From positions 62,001 through 126,000 of the forward strand of contig NZ_SOAP01000003.1 in NCBI RefSeq assembly GCF_004364805.1: a DNA stretch of 64,000 nucleotides, read 5' to 3'. Both the position numbers and the translations under genes were made by a program. This DNA is from Pelagimonas phthalicica. Its GTDB lineage: Bacteria > Pseudomonadota > Alphaproteobacteria > Rhodobacterales > Rhodobacteraceae. Positions 51,130-60,180 of this stretch are shown piece by piece (the stretch's first letter is position 1; each line of letters opens with the position of its first letter). The notes beneath the pieces are model-generated. The model worked only from the letters and a program-made list of their open reading frames with translations. It made no database searches and was not told where the DNA came from.

Positions 51130-51930
51130 TTAATGCGCCGGTGCTTCGACCGGATCAAGCAGGGTCCGTCCGCCATCGACGGTCATGATCTGGCCGGTCA
51201 TAAAGCCCGATCCCTCGCTGGCCAGAAACTGAACCGCATCGGTTAACTCATCCGGTGCCGCGATGCGGCCCAAAGGCGTGTGTTGTTCAATGTCTTCACG
51301 GAACTCACGGTTTTCGCGCAAAATATCCTTGAGGCTGGCCGACATGACCGAGCCAAAGGCCACAGCGTTGACCCGGATACGCTCAGGAGCCAAGGCCACA
51401 GCCAGTGAACGAGTCATTTGATCCAAGGCGGCGCAGGACACCGAATAGCCCAGTAGATCCGGATGCGTGCGGCGCCCGGCGATTGAGGAAAGGTTGATGA
51501 TCGAGCCAACTTGCCCTTCTTCTTGCCCTTCGGCCTGTTTGATCATTCGCTTGGCGACCAATTGGCTAAGACGCAGAGATGTCAACAGGTTTTGCGACAG
51601 CATTTGCTCAACAGATCCATCATCCAGATCCAAAGGCGTCGATTGCATGGTTTGACGTGAGCCATTGACCAAGATGTCCACGCGGTCAAACGCATCCAGA
51701 GTGGCCGAAAGCAAGTTGGCCAGGGTCAGGCGTTCGCGCAAATCACCCGCGAAATAGCGCATGTTGCCTTCGTCCGGTGCGCTGCCACATTCCTTGATGA
51801 GACCATCCTCATCCATATCGGCAAACATCACATTCGCGCCTTTATCGACAAAATGCCGGGCAATGGAGAGGCCGATACCGTTGGCCGAGCCGGTTACAAT
51901 GGCTGTCTTGCCTTCAATGGAAAAGCCCAT
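51130..51930 (-). CDS. Short-chain dehydrogenase/reductase
   Basis: The ATG at 51928-51930 gives 266 residues: an NAD(P) site TGSANGIG (15-22), NGSR where NNAG is usual, S in INLSSIAG, and a C-terminal DGGRTLLDP. The active-site Tyr region reads LLGYSVSCAALDQ, where Lys of YxxxK is replaced (Y-S-V-S-C), so catalysis by the usual mechanism is doubtful. The NLSS serine remains. It may be a divergent SDR with a structural or regulatory role. Confidence 0.85.
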   Translation of the reverse strand: MGFSIEGKTAIVTGSANGIGLSIARHFVDKGANVMFADMDEDGLIKECGSAPDEGNMRYFAGDLRERLTLANLLSATLDAFDRVDILVNGSRQTMQSTPLDLDDGSVEQMLSQNLLTSLRLSQLVAKRMIKQAEGQEEGQVGSIINLSSIAGRRTHPDLLGYSVSCAALDQMTRSLAVALAPERIRVNAVAFGSVMSASLKDILRENREFREDIEQHTPLGRIAAPDELTDAVQFLASEGSGFMTGQIMTVDGGRTLLDPVEAPAH

Positions 51931-51968
51931 AGCGCGCTCCTTTGCCTCTTGGGGCAGGTTATCTGAAC

Positions 51969-52964
51969 TTATCGCCCTGTGCGAGTGCGTTGCACGGGGC
52001 GGGTCGCGTGGAGAATTTTGAACTTTGTATCGCCGGCGATTTCGCTGACCTCGCGAAAGCGGTCTTGCAACACGGTTTCGTAAGGCAGGTGGCGGTTCGC
52101 CACCATCCAAAGCTGCCCGCTGGTCGAAAGAAGCCGTGCTGCGTTGCTAATGAACGCTTGGCCAAGCGCCGGTTCGCCCTTGCGGCTGGTGTGGAAGGGC
52201 GGGTTCATGATGACCGCATCCAGTGGGGCAGGGGCCTGCCAGCGCGTCGCATCATTCCAATGGTACTGGGCGCGCGGTTCATCGGCATTGACCTTGGCGC
52301 AGGTCAAGGCGGTCAGGTCTGCTTCGACCAAGTGCAGCTCGCGCACTTTGTCCCGTTTCAGAATCTCGCGCGACAACCAGCCCCATCCAGCACCTAGATC
52401 TGCAACACGCCCCTTGATTGTGGTGGGCAAGGCAGCGGCCAAGGCGCGCGAGGCCGGATCGGATTTTGCTGCGGAAAACACGCCCGGGGCGGTCATATCG
52501 CCCTCGGCATTGGCGGACATGTCCGGGGTGAGCCAGTCACCTAGCGCGCCAGAGGCCTTGAACCAAAGACAGCGCCCATGGGCCTTTGAGACATTGCCCT
52601 CAAGCGTGACCTTGCCTTTCAAAGCCTTGGCGATCGGGTCGATTCCGTCGGTTTTGGCTCCGGTGACGATCACCAAACCACCGCTCGCTGCTTCTTCGGC
52701 TTGCGCGATACGCTGTTGCGCCAAATCTTTGGCGCGAGGGAGTGTTACGACAATCGCTTCATATGCGCCATTCAGATGGGTCGTGGTTGTGACGCGCTTT
52801 TCCCAAGCCTGATACTCGGGAAAAAATGTCTGGATGACCTCAACGTCATCAGGTTTGAACGTTCCCAACCCGTCCGCTGATAAGGCTCCAAACAGGCCGA
52901 TCCGACCGGAGGGGAGCTCCAACCCGGCGGAATTCATCGCGAATGTCAGACGATCCAAGCTCAT
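51969..52964 (-). CDS. RsmC-like rRNA (guanine-N2) methyltransferase
   Basis: The 331-residue protein has an N-terminal non-catalytic methylase-like half and a C-terminal SAM domain with VADLGAGWGWLSREIL and the catalytic NPPFH motif (DAVIMNPPFHTSRKGEPALG). This fits RsmC/RlmG-type m2G methyltransferases. Which rRNA position it modifies cannot be read from the sequence. It is followed 38 nt later by the SDR gene on the same strand. Confidence 0.88.
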   Translation of the reverse strand: MSLDRLTFAMNSAGLELPSGRIGLFGALSADGLGTFKPDDVEVIQTFFPEYQAWEKRVTTTTHLNGAYEAIVVTLPRAKDLAQQRIAQAEEAASGGLVIVTGAKTDGIDPIAKALKGKVTLEGNVSKAHGRCLWFKASGALGDWLTPDMSANAEGDMTAPGVFSAAKSDPASRALAAALPTTIKGRVADLGAGWGWLSREILKRDKVRELHLVEADLTALTCAKVNADEPRAQYHWNDATRWQAPAPLDAVIMNPPFHTSRKGEPALGQAFISNAARLLSTSGQLWMVANRHLPYETVLQDRFREVSEIAGDTKFKILHATRPVQRTRTGR

Positions 52965-52985
52965 CCTGGTTAACCCCGACCGGGG

Positions 52986-53360
52986 TTATTCCTTTTCCAT
53001 GGTGCATTGCAGCGGATGCTGATTCTGACGGGCAAAATCCATCACCTGACTGACCTTGGTTTCCGCAATCTCATGCGAGAACACGCCAACAACTGCGACA
53101 CCCTTTTTGTGCACTGTCAGCATGATTTCAAACGCCTGTGCATGGGTCATGCCAAAGAAACGCTCCAGCACATGCACAACAAATTCCATCGGCGTGTAAT
53201 CATCGTTGAGCAACAACACCTTATACAAAGGTGGGCGTTTGGTTTTCGGGCGGGTTTTGACAGCGACACCGGCATCCCCTTCGCCATCATCGGGCGTGTT
53301 CGGGCCTGTCATGACCAGGGGACCATTGGCAAATGTCTGGAGTGTCAGAGCGTTTGTCAT
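52986..53360 (-). CDS. clpS: ATP-dependent Clp protease adaptor ClpS
   Basis: The ATG at 53358-53360 gives 124 residues. The core has [25 protein letters not shown] and [19 protein letters not shown], the N-degron-binding fold. ClpS delivers N-end rule substrates to ClpAP. The first 40 residues are a flexible extension; an internal ATG at 53312 would give a more usual length but lacks a ribosome-binding site. Confidence 0.94.
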   Translation of the reverse strand: MTNALTLQTFANGPLVMTGPNTPDDGEGDAGVAVKTRPKTKRPPLYKVLLLNDDYTPMEFVVHVLERFFGMTHAQAFEIMLTVHKKGVAVVGVFSHEIAETKVSQVMDFARQNQHPLQCTMEKE

Positions 53361-53452
53361 CAGTGCGTGCTTTACCTTCCTGCGGTTAGCCCGGTTATAT
53401 AACCTGTCTGGCCGCGACGAAAAGGGGGCCAAGGAAAGCTGAGGGGACAAAG

Positions 53453-54148
53453 GTGAAGAAATTACGAACAATTGCCTTCGATGCGGATGATACTCTTTGG
53501 CATAACGAGCGGTTCTTTCATTTCACTCAGCAACGATTCGCCGAGCTATTGGGCGATTTCGCCGAGCCGGATCATTTGGATGCCCGGCTGTTGGCGGCGG
53601 AAAAGCGCAATATCGGGCATTATGGGTTTGGTGTGAAAGGCTTCACTCTTTCGATGATCGAAACCGCGATTGAGGTTACCGATGGACGCGTGCCTGCGAC
53701 GGTTATTGCACAGTTGCTTGAGGCGGGGCGCGACATGCTGGATCACCCGCTGGAACTGTTGCCTCATGCGCAAGAGGCGGTCGAGGGCGTGGTCGACGAT
53801 CACCACCTATTGCTGATCACCAAGGGTGATTTGCTGCACCAAGAGCGCAAACTGGCCCAATCGGGGTTGGGGGATTTGTTTGATGGGGTCGAAATTGTCT
53901 CTGACAAACAACCGCAAACCTATCAGCGCATTTTCGGAGACCTTCCAGGCGGGACGCAGGCGTCAATGATGGTGGGAAATTCGATGAAATCCGATGTGCG
54001 ACCGGCGATTGATGTTGGCAGTTGGGGCGTTTTTGTTCCCCATGATCTGGCCTGGGATCTGGAACATGCCGAAGCGCCTGAGTCTGAGCGCTATCACGCG
54101 ATTGCTGACCTGTCTGAGTTGTCGGATCTGGTAGCAAAAATCGGCTGA
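53453..54148 (+). CDS. HAD-superfamily hydrolase
   Basis: A GTG start at 53453 with GAGGGG upstream gives 231 residues. Motif I is FDADDTLW (D10 nucleophile, D12), motif II is LLITKGD, and motif III/IV lies at [18 protein letters not shown]. This fits the phosphatase/haloacid dehalogenase-like YjjG or Gph type. The substrate is unknown. It is divergent from clpS across 92 bp. Confidence 0.88.
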   Translation: MKKLRTIAFDADDTLWHNERFFHFTQQRFAELLGDFAEPDHLDARLLAAEKRNIGHYGFGVKGFTLSMIETAIEVTDGRVPATVIAQLLEAGRDMLDHPLELLPHAQEAVEGVVDDHHLLLITKGDLLHQERKLAQSGLGDLFDGVEIVSDKQPQTYQRIFGDLPGGTQASMMVGNSMKSDVRPAIDVGSWGVFVPHDLAWDLEHAEAPESERYHAIADLSELSDLVAKIG

Positions 54149-54377
54149 GTTTTTCGCCACAATTTTGCCTTAATTCGCCACAATTGCGCCGCAATCGCTT
54201 GTCTTGGGGGTGGTTAGGGGGAAACCCCTAGATGTAGAAATGCCCGTTAACACAAAGTTAGGGAAAATCAACAGATTGCGGGGTTTTCCGAATGTGATTT
54301 CCATGTTACGCTAAACGCAAATAACTAAATAAGCTCACCGAAAAATCGGGGGCATGAGGCAGTAAAAGGCGAATATC
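54149..54377. promoter_or_regulatory. Regulatory region upstream of D,D-carboxypeptidase gene
   Basis: The 229-bp interval contains two exact copies of TTCGCCACAATT (54153-54164 and 54174-54185) with a 21-bp period, i.e. about two helical turns, a small dyad TTGCG-C-CGCAA (54184-54194), and TTAA-N7-TTAG (54247-54261), one base off the CtrA consensus TTAA-N7-TTAA. No hairpin terminator with a T-run is present. Confidence 0.4.
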
Positions 54378-55856
54378 GTGACGGGACGTCGTAGGCAGAC
54401 GGGCCGAATGGGCCTGTATCTATTCACGTTTATTTGGTTGGCGCTTTTGGTGCCTCTCAGCGCAATGGCCGCACCTTATGCAGCCATGGTGATGGATGCG
54501 CGCAGTGGCAAGGTCTTGCATGCGCGCAATGCCGATACCCGGCTTCACCCCGCCTCTTTGACCAAGATGATGACGCTCTATATCGCTTTTGAGGCGGTGC
54601 AGAATGGTGAGATCAGCATGGATACCTTGGTCAAGGTGTCGGCCCATGCCGCGTCTGAGCCACCGTCCAAGCTGGGGTTGCGTGCCGGTCAGAAAATCAA
54701 ATTGCGCTATCTGGTGCGCGCGGCAGCGGTGAAATCCGCCAATGACGCCGCCACAGCGATCGGCGAGGCGATCGAGGGGTCCGAGGCCGCCTTTGCGCGC
54801 CGGATGAACCGCACCGCCAAGGCGCTGGGCATGACCCGCACCTCGTTTCGTAACGCGCATGGTTTGACCGAGAACGGTCACTTGTCGACAGCCCGCGATA
54901 TGACGATTTTGGGCCGTCACGTCATTTATGACTACCCGATGTATTACAATCTCTGGTCGCGCAAGACCGCCGATGCGGGGATCAAGACTGTCGCCCACAC
55001 CAATCGCCGCCTGCTGTCCAGCTATCGTGGCGCGGATGGGATCAAGACAGGTTATACCCGCGCTGCAGGTTTCAACCTGGTTGCATCGGCGGAACGTGGC
55101 CGTGAACGTGTAATCGCGACGGTATTTGGTGGGCGTTCGACCGCGTCGCGCAATGCCAAAGTGGCAGAGCTTTTGGACCTTGGGTTCAAACGGGCTCCGA
55201 CTCGTGTGGCTTTCCGCTCTCCGCGCAAACCGCCTTATCGTGGCTCAGCCAAAGGGCGCACAGTGATCGCCGAAGCCCCCGCCGCGCCCAAACCTGCTGC
55301 GAAACCGGGGCAAAGGGCGAAATCCGTGCGTGTCGCCTCCGCAGCGGTCACGCGCAGTCTGCGTCCGCAAGCGCGTCCGCTACAGGCCGATCCCGTGCCT
55401 GACACAGCGCCCTTGGTCGCCAGTGTTCAAGATGACATCGAAAAAGTGCTGAAAGAGGTGCAAACCGTTGCCGCTGTCGCGCCAAGTGCCAATGGGGCGG
55501 CGCCGGCTGCCTCGGTCAAACCGGTTATCCGGCCAGCCCGCGTGGTCGCTGCCGCGCCGCGCGATGTGCCGACCCCATCGCGCAAAGCCGAAGTGATCAC
55601 GCGACTTTCGACCTCGGGTGGGCGGCATTGGGGCATCAATGTCGGTCGCTACCCAAGCCGGTTCACGGCTGAAAAGGTGTTGCTGAAGACAGCGCTTGCT
55701 GAGACGTCGACTTTGGATGGATCACTGCGCAAAGTTGTCAAAGGCAAGCGCGGGTTTGACGCCAATTTCATGGGGCTGACACGAGACACCGCCGAGCTTG
55801 CCTGCAAGCGGCTTCAGGCACGTCAGGTCACTTGTTTTATGATCGGTCCGAGCTAA
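54378..55856 (+). CDS. D-alanyl-D-alanine carboxypeptidase with C-terminal SPOR domain
   Basis: A GTG start gives 492 residues with a signal sequence (about 11-35). The penicillin-binding S11 motifs are SLTK (SASxxK type), SAN in VKSANDAA, and KTG in DGIKTGYTRAAG. A long Ala/Pro/Lys linker (about 290-410) leads to a SPOR domain (GGRHWGINVGRYPSRFTAEK ... CFMIGPS), which binds denuded septal peptidoglycan. The enzyme would trim pentapeptides at the division site. An ATG at 54408 is an alternative start. Confidence 0.92.
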   Translation: MTGRRRQTGRMGLYLFTFIWLALLVPLSAMAAPYAAMVMDARSGKVLHARNADTRLHPASLTKMMTLYIAFEAVQNGEISMDTLVKVSAHAASEPPSKLGLRAGQKIKLRYLVRAAAVKSANDAATAIGEAIEGSEAAFARRMNRTAKALGMTRTSFRNAHGLTENGHLSTARDMTILGRHVIYDYPMYYNLWSRKTADAGIKTVAHTNRRLLSSYRGADGIKTGYTRAAGFNLVASAERGRERVIATVFGGRSTASRNAKVAELLDLGFKRAPTRVAFRSPRKPPYRGSAKGRTVIAEAPAAPKPAAKPGQRAKSVRVASAAVTRSLRPQARPLQADPVPDTAPLVASVQDDIEKVLKEVQTVAAVAPSANGAAPAASVKPVIRPARVVAAAPRDVPTPSRKAEVITRLSTSGGRHWGINVGRYPSRFTAEKVLLKTALAETSTLDGSLRKVVKGKRGFDANFMGLTRDTAELACKRLQARQVTCFMIGPS

Positions 55857-55861
55857 GAGCC

Positions 55862-57607
55862 TTAGCGGTTTCCGTTCAAAATCCGTTCGATCAGGGACAG
55901 GATGAATTCGATACGCCCCTGATCAGGCACCAGTTCAACAACCAGTTTGCGCGCCTCTTCCGCCTCGCGGATATTCTTGTGCTTGAGGTTTGAAAACACG
56001 CTGATCAAGTCGTTTGAGGGGCATTGGCCGGGGCGATAGCTCCAGGTTCGGGCCCCCAAATCGCTGCGGGCCTGCAGGCCACAGCGGCTGATCGGTGCAG
56101 CATCGCGCCAGAACAGGGTGGCCATATCGGCCAGCGCTGAGCTGTCATTCGAGAAATAGTTATGCGCCAGCATGTCCTCGCCCATCGCTGTCATGTCGAT
56201 GCTGTCAAACCCGTTGGACGCCATGAGGAACTCGCCGCCCAGACCTGCACGCGGTGTGGTACCATGCAGCTTGTGGGACGACACCAGCGCCCAATCGGTC
56301 GATGAGGCGTAAAGTGTCATGCGTTTGGCCAGCGGTTTGAACACATCCGCCATGGTGGCAAAGAGATCGGTGTCGATATCGGGGGCGGCAAACATCAACT
56401 GACCAAAAACCGGGGCGTCGCCGGGTTGGGCATTGCGGCGCAGAGCCATGATTTCCAAGGCATCAGAGAGCGCGCGCGACCCCATGGAATGGGCGAGAAC
56501 ATGGATGGTCTGCGCGCCCGAGCGTTCCACGAGATCGTCGAGGAACACCGCCAAGCGCCGCCCAGACAGGCGCACCACAGCAGCATCGGCGAAATAGGCG
56601 GCCGTCCGGTCGCGCGATGGCCAGGAAAACAGCACCGGCACCGAGGCATGCCCCATATCATAGGTGATTTGGGCCGCACGCTGCGCCGCATATTCGAAAC
56701 TGTGGTTAAACCCATGAATATAAACGAATAGGTCACGTTCTGGCGCGCCAGAGAATTCCCCTTGCAGCCGGGCAAAGAAGGAATTCGGATCCACAGGTTC
56801 AACGGATTTCAGCAACACATGTTTGCTGGGCGAGGGTGAAAACTCCAACCGCCAGACAGAGGGGCGTTCAACGCGGCCCGAGACATGGTTGTCCGGAATG
56901 GTGACTGTCGCCACGCCGAGTTCCAGATGATCGCCCCGCTGCCCGCTATAGAATTCACGCGGCTTTTTTGATCCGGTTCGGGCGCGATCAGTGGCGTAAT
57001 AAACATCGACCACACGAAAGCCGTTCTTGGGGTCATTGTCCTTTGTTTCAAAGGCTGGCGCGACGAGGCTTTCATTGACGGCCTCCGCGAGATCGGCGGC
57101 CTTGTCATCGCCTGCAAGCTTTGCTAGCCGAGCCAGGCTGGCATAGAGACGCGCCAATTCATCGCCCTCGCGCCCGGTCTCGGCCTCGGCCTCAATCGCC
57201 GATTCGATGGCACGGCGCGCCTGATCCAAGGCATTGTCCTGCTCATAAAGGTCAGCCGCCAGTTCAAAGGCAGGAACCGGATCCAACTGCACTGTGGCGC
57301 GGGCAAAGGCGCGGGTCCGCCCGACCGCTGTCCAGGCGTCGCCAGCGGCGCGGATCTGGCCGATCTGTTCCAACAACTCTGCGCGCAACTGCAACAGGTC
57401 CAGCAGAATGCGCATATCGGGTGGGGTGCCCAAAACCCGAGGATCGCGCAGGGCAATATCCGCCTCGCGCAACGCGCGCAGCGGGTCCACCTGGGCCAAC
57501 CCGTCAATGGTCACAACACGCGTAATATCCTGCGCTTTGACCTGTGCCGGCAGGGCATAGGACAACATGGCAATCGCAGCAACAAAGGGCCAAAGGCGCA
57601 TTTTCAT
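55862..57607 (-). CDS. DUF900-type exported alpha/beta hydrolase
   Basis: The ATG at 57605-57607 gives 581 residues with a signal peptide (about 1-25). The N-terminal 200 residues are helical repeats (LRALREADIALRDPRVLG). The C-terminal half is the DUF900 hydrolase with VVDVYYATDRARTGSK, the IHGFNHSFEYAAQRAAQITY segment with YIHGF, and nucleophile elbow AHSMGSRAL. It is probably periplasmic. The natural substrate of DUF900 enzymes is not known to me. Its stop is 6 nt from the stop of the convergent carboxypeptidase gene. Confidence 0.85.
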   Translation of the reverse strand: MKMRLWPFVAAIAMLSYALPAQVKAQDITRVVTIDGLAQVDPLRALREADIALRDPRVLGTPPDMRILLDLLQLRAELLEQIGQIRAAGDAWTAVGRTRAFARATVQLDPVPAFELAADLYEQDNALDQARRAIESAIEAEAETGREGDELARLYASLARLAKLAGDDKAADLAEAVNESLVAPAFETKDNDPKNGFRVVDVYYATDRARTGSKKPREFYSGQRGDHLELGVATVTIPDNHVSGRVERPSVWRLEFSPSPSKHVLLKSVEPVDPNSFFARLQGEFSGAPERDLFVYIHGFNHSFEYAAQRAAQITYDMGHASVPVLFSWPSRDRTAAYFADAAVVRLSGRRLAVFLDDLVERSGAQTIHVLAHSMGSRALSDALEIMALRRNAQPGDAPVFGQLMFAAPDIDTDLFATMADVFKPLAKRMTLYASSTDWALVSSHKLHGTTPRAGLGGEFLMASNGFDSIDMTAMGEDMLAHNYFSNDSSALADMATLFWRDAAPISRCGLQARSDLGARTWSYRPGQCPSNDLISVFSNLKHKNIREAEEARKLVVELVPDQGRIEFILSLIERILNGNR

Positions 57608-57723
57608 TTGGAAACCATCCGGCAAGCAGAGACTCGTCGTTGCGATTTTCGCCGGTTGTGGCCGCGTTAACAAGGGCAGGGATGCCCTACCTTGCGGCAC
57701 AACGATCCTGTCAAAAATGACAA

Positions 57724-57751
57724 ACCCCCGAAAGCGGCAGCTTACGGGGGT
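57724..57751 (-). terminator. Hairpin terminator of rpsU
   Basis: ACCCCCGAAAGC (57724-57735) pairs with GCTTACGGGGGT (57740-57751) across GGCA with one mismatch. On the minus strand it is followed by TTTG. It lies 30 nt after the rpsU stop. Confidence 0.75.
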
Positions 57752-57781
57752 CGTCTATTGCCTTTAGTGCATCAAAGCTGC

Positions 57782-57988
57782 TTAGAGCAGACCTTCGCGC
57801 TGAGCCTTTTTACGAGCCAGCTTGCGGGCACGGCGGATAGCCTCTGCCTTTTCGCGTGCTTTCTTTTCCGACGGCTTTTCGAAGTGCTGACGCAGCTTCA
57901 TTTCGCGGAAAACGCCTTCGCGTTGCAGCTTTTTCTTCAGGGCACGAAGCGCCTGATCGACATTGTTGTCACGAACACTAACCTGCAT
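57782..57988 (-). CDS. rpsU: 30S ribosomal protein S21
   Basis: The 68-residue protein starts [20 protein letters not shown] and is basic to the end, as in alphaproteobacterial S21. AAAGGTGG precedes the ATG. It is transcribed from the promoter at 58042-58070 and ends at a hairpin. The divergent COQ9 gene is a frequent neighbour in this order. Confidence 0.97.
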   Translation of the reverse strand: MQVSVRDNNVDQALRALKKKLQREGVFREMKLRQHFEKPSEKKAREKAEAIRRARKLARKKAQREGLL

Positions 57989-58041
57989 GTGGTTTTCACC
58001 ACCTTTCTAAGTTTGAGTTGCAAGTATTTGCAGGAGCCCGG

Positions 58042-58070
58042 CCTATAGCAAGCGGGTAAAGAATTGTCTA
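58042..58070 (-). promoter_or_regulatory. Sigma70-type promoter of rpsU, -35 box at a transposon edge
   Basis: On the minus strand TAGACA (58065-58070) and TATAGG (58042-58047) are 17 nt apart, 53 nt upstream of the S21 start. The -35 box takes its TAG from the CTAG target duplication of the adjacent MITE-like element. Confidence 0.65.
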
Positions 58071-58071
58071 G

Positions 58072-58335
58072 GGCCCGTGGACACTCACCATAAACCATCA
58101 GCGCGAGACCCATTTTGCCGCTGACAAGGCGATTTTCCCGCAGCGATCTGGTTGATCGGTAGGGAAAACCAACGAAGGCAGAGGCAAAATGGGCCGCGCA
58201 GCTCCGCTGTTTCGCCAAAATTGCTCATTTCGTCGTTATTTGACCGTGAAATAGATCACTATTCCTGTGGCCAAATTCCTAGAACTGAGCAATTTTGGAC
58301 TGAAACTGATGGTCTATGGTGAGTGTCCACAGGCC
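58072..58335. mobile_element. MITE-like non-autonomous element with 33-nt terminal inverted repeats and CTAG duplications
   Basis: Ends at 58069-58101 and 58306-58338 are inverted copies with 2 mismatches in 33 (GGGCCYGTGGACACTCACC at the outer part). CTAG flanks both sides (58068-58071, 58336-58339). Two further internal dyads are present: CCCATTTTGCC/GGCAAAATGGG (58109-58119, 58183-58193) and CCAAAATTGCTCA/TGAGCAATTTTGG (58215-58227, 58286-58298). No transposase ORF fits inside 264 bp. The ends and CTAG duplication suggest mobilisation by an IS5-superfamily transposase elsewhere, which is inference. Confidence 0.85.
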
Positions 58336-58370
58336 CTAGTCTTGCGATGGAAAGCCAAGGAAGCTGTGTC

Positions 58371-59057
58371 ATGCCTGATCAAAACCCCGGTCCCGTTCAT
58401 GCCTTGTTAGAGGCTGCGCTGATCCATGTGCCCTTTGACGGCTGGACCGAGGAAAGCTTTCGTGCGGCCATTCGCGATTGTGACTTGGATCCGGTTGTGG
58501 CGCGGGGGCTTTGCCCGCGTGGGGCGTTAGATCTGGCGGTTTTGTATCACCAGCAGGGTGATGACGTCATGGCTGAAAGGATGCACAGCCCGGAATTCGC
58601 GGCCATGCGCATTCGCGATAAGGTGAGCTTTGCCATCCGCGCGCGTCTGGAGGCGGTGGAAGATCGCGAGTTGGTACAACGGGGCACAACCCTGTTTGCC
58701 CTGCCGCAAAATGCCGGTGACGGGGCCAAGCTGATCTGGGGCACAGCGGATCGCATTTGGAGCGAGATGGGCGATTCGTCGCGTGATCTGAATTGGTATT
58801 CCAAGCGCGCAACGCTTTCGGCGGTCTATTCCTCGGTGGTTCTTTACTGGTTGGGCGATCAATCAGAGGGACATAGTGCCACATGGGAGTTCCTCGACCG
58901 CCGCATTGAAAACGTCATGCAGTTTGAAAAAACCAAGGCCGTCCTGCGCAAAACCCCGCTGATCGGCGGTGTCATGGAAGGGATCGGCAAGCTGTTTGAA
59001 CAGGTGCAGGCCCCGTCTTCGGGTCGCTCTGACCTCCCAGGTGGTCGTCCTTTTTAG
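58371..59057 (+). CDS. COQ9-family ubiquinone biosynthesis protein
   Basis: The ATG at 58371, with AAGGAAG upstream, gives 228 residues. ALLEAALIHVPFDGWTEESF is the TetR-like N-terminal fold opening of COQ9, and the C-terminal lipid-binding part includes DLNWYSKRATLSAVYSSVVL and YWLGD. COQ9 binds lipid precursors and supports COQ7 in ubiquinone synthesis. GTG or ATG starts at 58323 or 58347 would begin inside or at the edge of the MITE-like element and are less likely. Confidence 0.92.
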   Translation: MPDQNPGPVHALLEAALIHVPFDGWTEESFRAAIRDCDLDPVVARGLCPRGALDLAVLYHQQGDDVMAERMHSPEFAAMRIRDKVSFAIRARLEAVEDRELVQRGTTLFALPQNAGDGAKLIWGTADRIWSEMGDSSRDLNWYSKRATLSAVYSSVVLYWLGDQSEGHSATWEFLDRRIENVMQFEKTKAVLRKTPLIGGVMEGIGKLFEQVQAPSSGRSDLPGGRPF

Positions 59058-59121
59058 CGCAACACTTGTCATGGCTGTTAGGGCTGCTACCACAAGGGAA
59101 AGCAGTTGATAGGAGCCGGTG

Positions 59122-60105
59122 ATGACCCAAACCATGCGCGCGATTGAGATTTCCACCCATGGCGGGCCCGAGGTTCTGGTACCCTGCGAACGCCCAATGT
59201 CAAAGGCGGGGCATGGCCAGGTTGTGATCAAGGTGGCCTATGCCGGCGTCAATCGCCCGGACGCTTTGCAGCGGGCTGGCATGTATAATCCGCCAAAGGG
59301 CGCGTCTGATTTGCCGGGGCTTGAGGCCTCGGGCGAAGTGGTCGCTGTTGGGGCAGGGGTGACCTGGCCCGCGCTGGGCGATCAGGTTTGTGCTTTGCTG
59401 CCCGGTGGTGGCTATGCGGAATATGTCGCCACTCCGGCGGCGCATTGTCTTCCTGTGCCAAAAGGGATGGGGCTGAAAGAGGCAGCTTGCCTGCCTGAGA
59501 CCTTTTATACTGTTTATTCAAACGTGTTTCAGCGCGGCGGGTTACAAGCGGGCGAGCGGTTTTTGATCCATGGAGGATCAAGCGGCATCGGCACTACCGC
59601 TATCCAACTGGCCAAACATTTCGGCGCACGCGTCTTTGTGACCGCTGGGTCGGATGAAAAATGTCAGGCCTGTCTGGATCTGGGGGCCGAGCGGGCGATC
59701 AACTATCGTGATGAGGATTTTGTTGAGATCCTGCGCGCCGAGGGCGGCGCGGACCTGATCCTCGATATGGTTGGCGGGTCTTATCTGCCGCGCAACGTGA
59801 AATCTTTGGCGGATGATGGGCGGTTGGTTCAGATTGCGTTCCTGCAAGGGCCAAAGGTCGAGCTGAATTTTGCCCAGGTCATGACCCGTCGCCTGACCAT
59901 CACCGGCAGCACCTTGCGCCCTCAAAGCGACCTGGCCAAGGCCCGGATCGCTGAAGCATTGCGCGACAAGGTTTGGCCCTTGTTGGATGTGGGCAAGGTT
60001 GCGCCGGTCATGGATTCTGAATTCGCTTTGGAGCAAGCGTCAGAAGCACATGCCCGGATGGAGAGTTCCGGCCATATAGGCAAGATCGTCCTTAAAGTAT
60101 CCTAG
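59122..60105 (+). CDS. NAD(P)H quinone oxidoreductase (zinc-independent MDR family)
   Basis: The ATG at 59122 with AGGAG 7 nt upstream gives 327 residues. GroES-like domain: VKVAYAGVNRPDALQRAGMY in the quinone reductase style (VNRPD), no structural zinc Cys set. The nucleotide-binding region is LIHGGSSGIGTTAIQLAKHF, then NYRDEDFVEILR. The length and motifs match the PIG3/QorB family of NADPH:quinone reductases. Confidence 0.93.
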   Translation: MTQTMRAIEISTHGGPEVLVPCERPMSKAGHGQVVIKVAYAGVNRPDALQRAGMYNPPKGASDLPGLEASGEVVAVGAGVTWPALGDQVCALLPGGGYAEYVATPAAHCLPVPKGMGLKEAACLPETFYTVYSNVFQRGGLQAGERFLIHGGSSGIGTTAIQLAKHFGARVFVTAGSDEKCQACLDLGAERAINYRDEDFVEILRAEGGADLILDMVGGSYLPRNVKSLADDGRLVQIAFLQGPKVELNFAQVMTRRLTITGSTLRPQSDLAKARIAEALRDKVWPLLDVGKVAPVMDSEFALEQASEAHARMESSGHIGKIVLKVS

Positions 60106-60127
60106 GGGGCGCTAGGGGCGCTGCCCC

Positions 60128-60148
60128 GTCCCGAGCAAAGCTCGGGAC
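60128..60148. terminator. Hairpin in the quinone reductase/hemC convergent junction
   Basis: GTCCCGAGC (60128-60136) pairs perfectly with GCTCGGGAC (60140-60148) across AAA, followed on the plus strand by CCGGGATATTTTTGG. It can end the plus-strand gene; on the minus strand the T-run is missing. Confidence 0.6.
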
Positions 60149-60180
60149 TCCCCGGGATATTTTTGGCCCAAAGAAAACCT

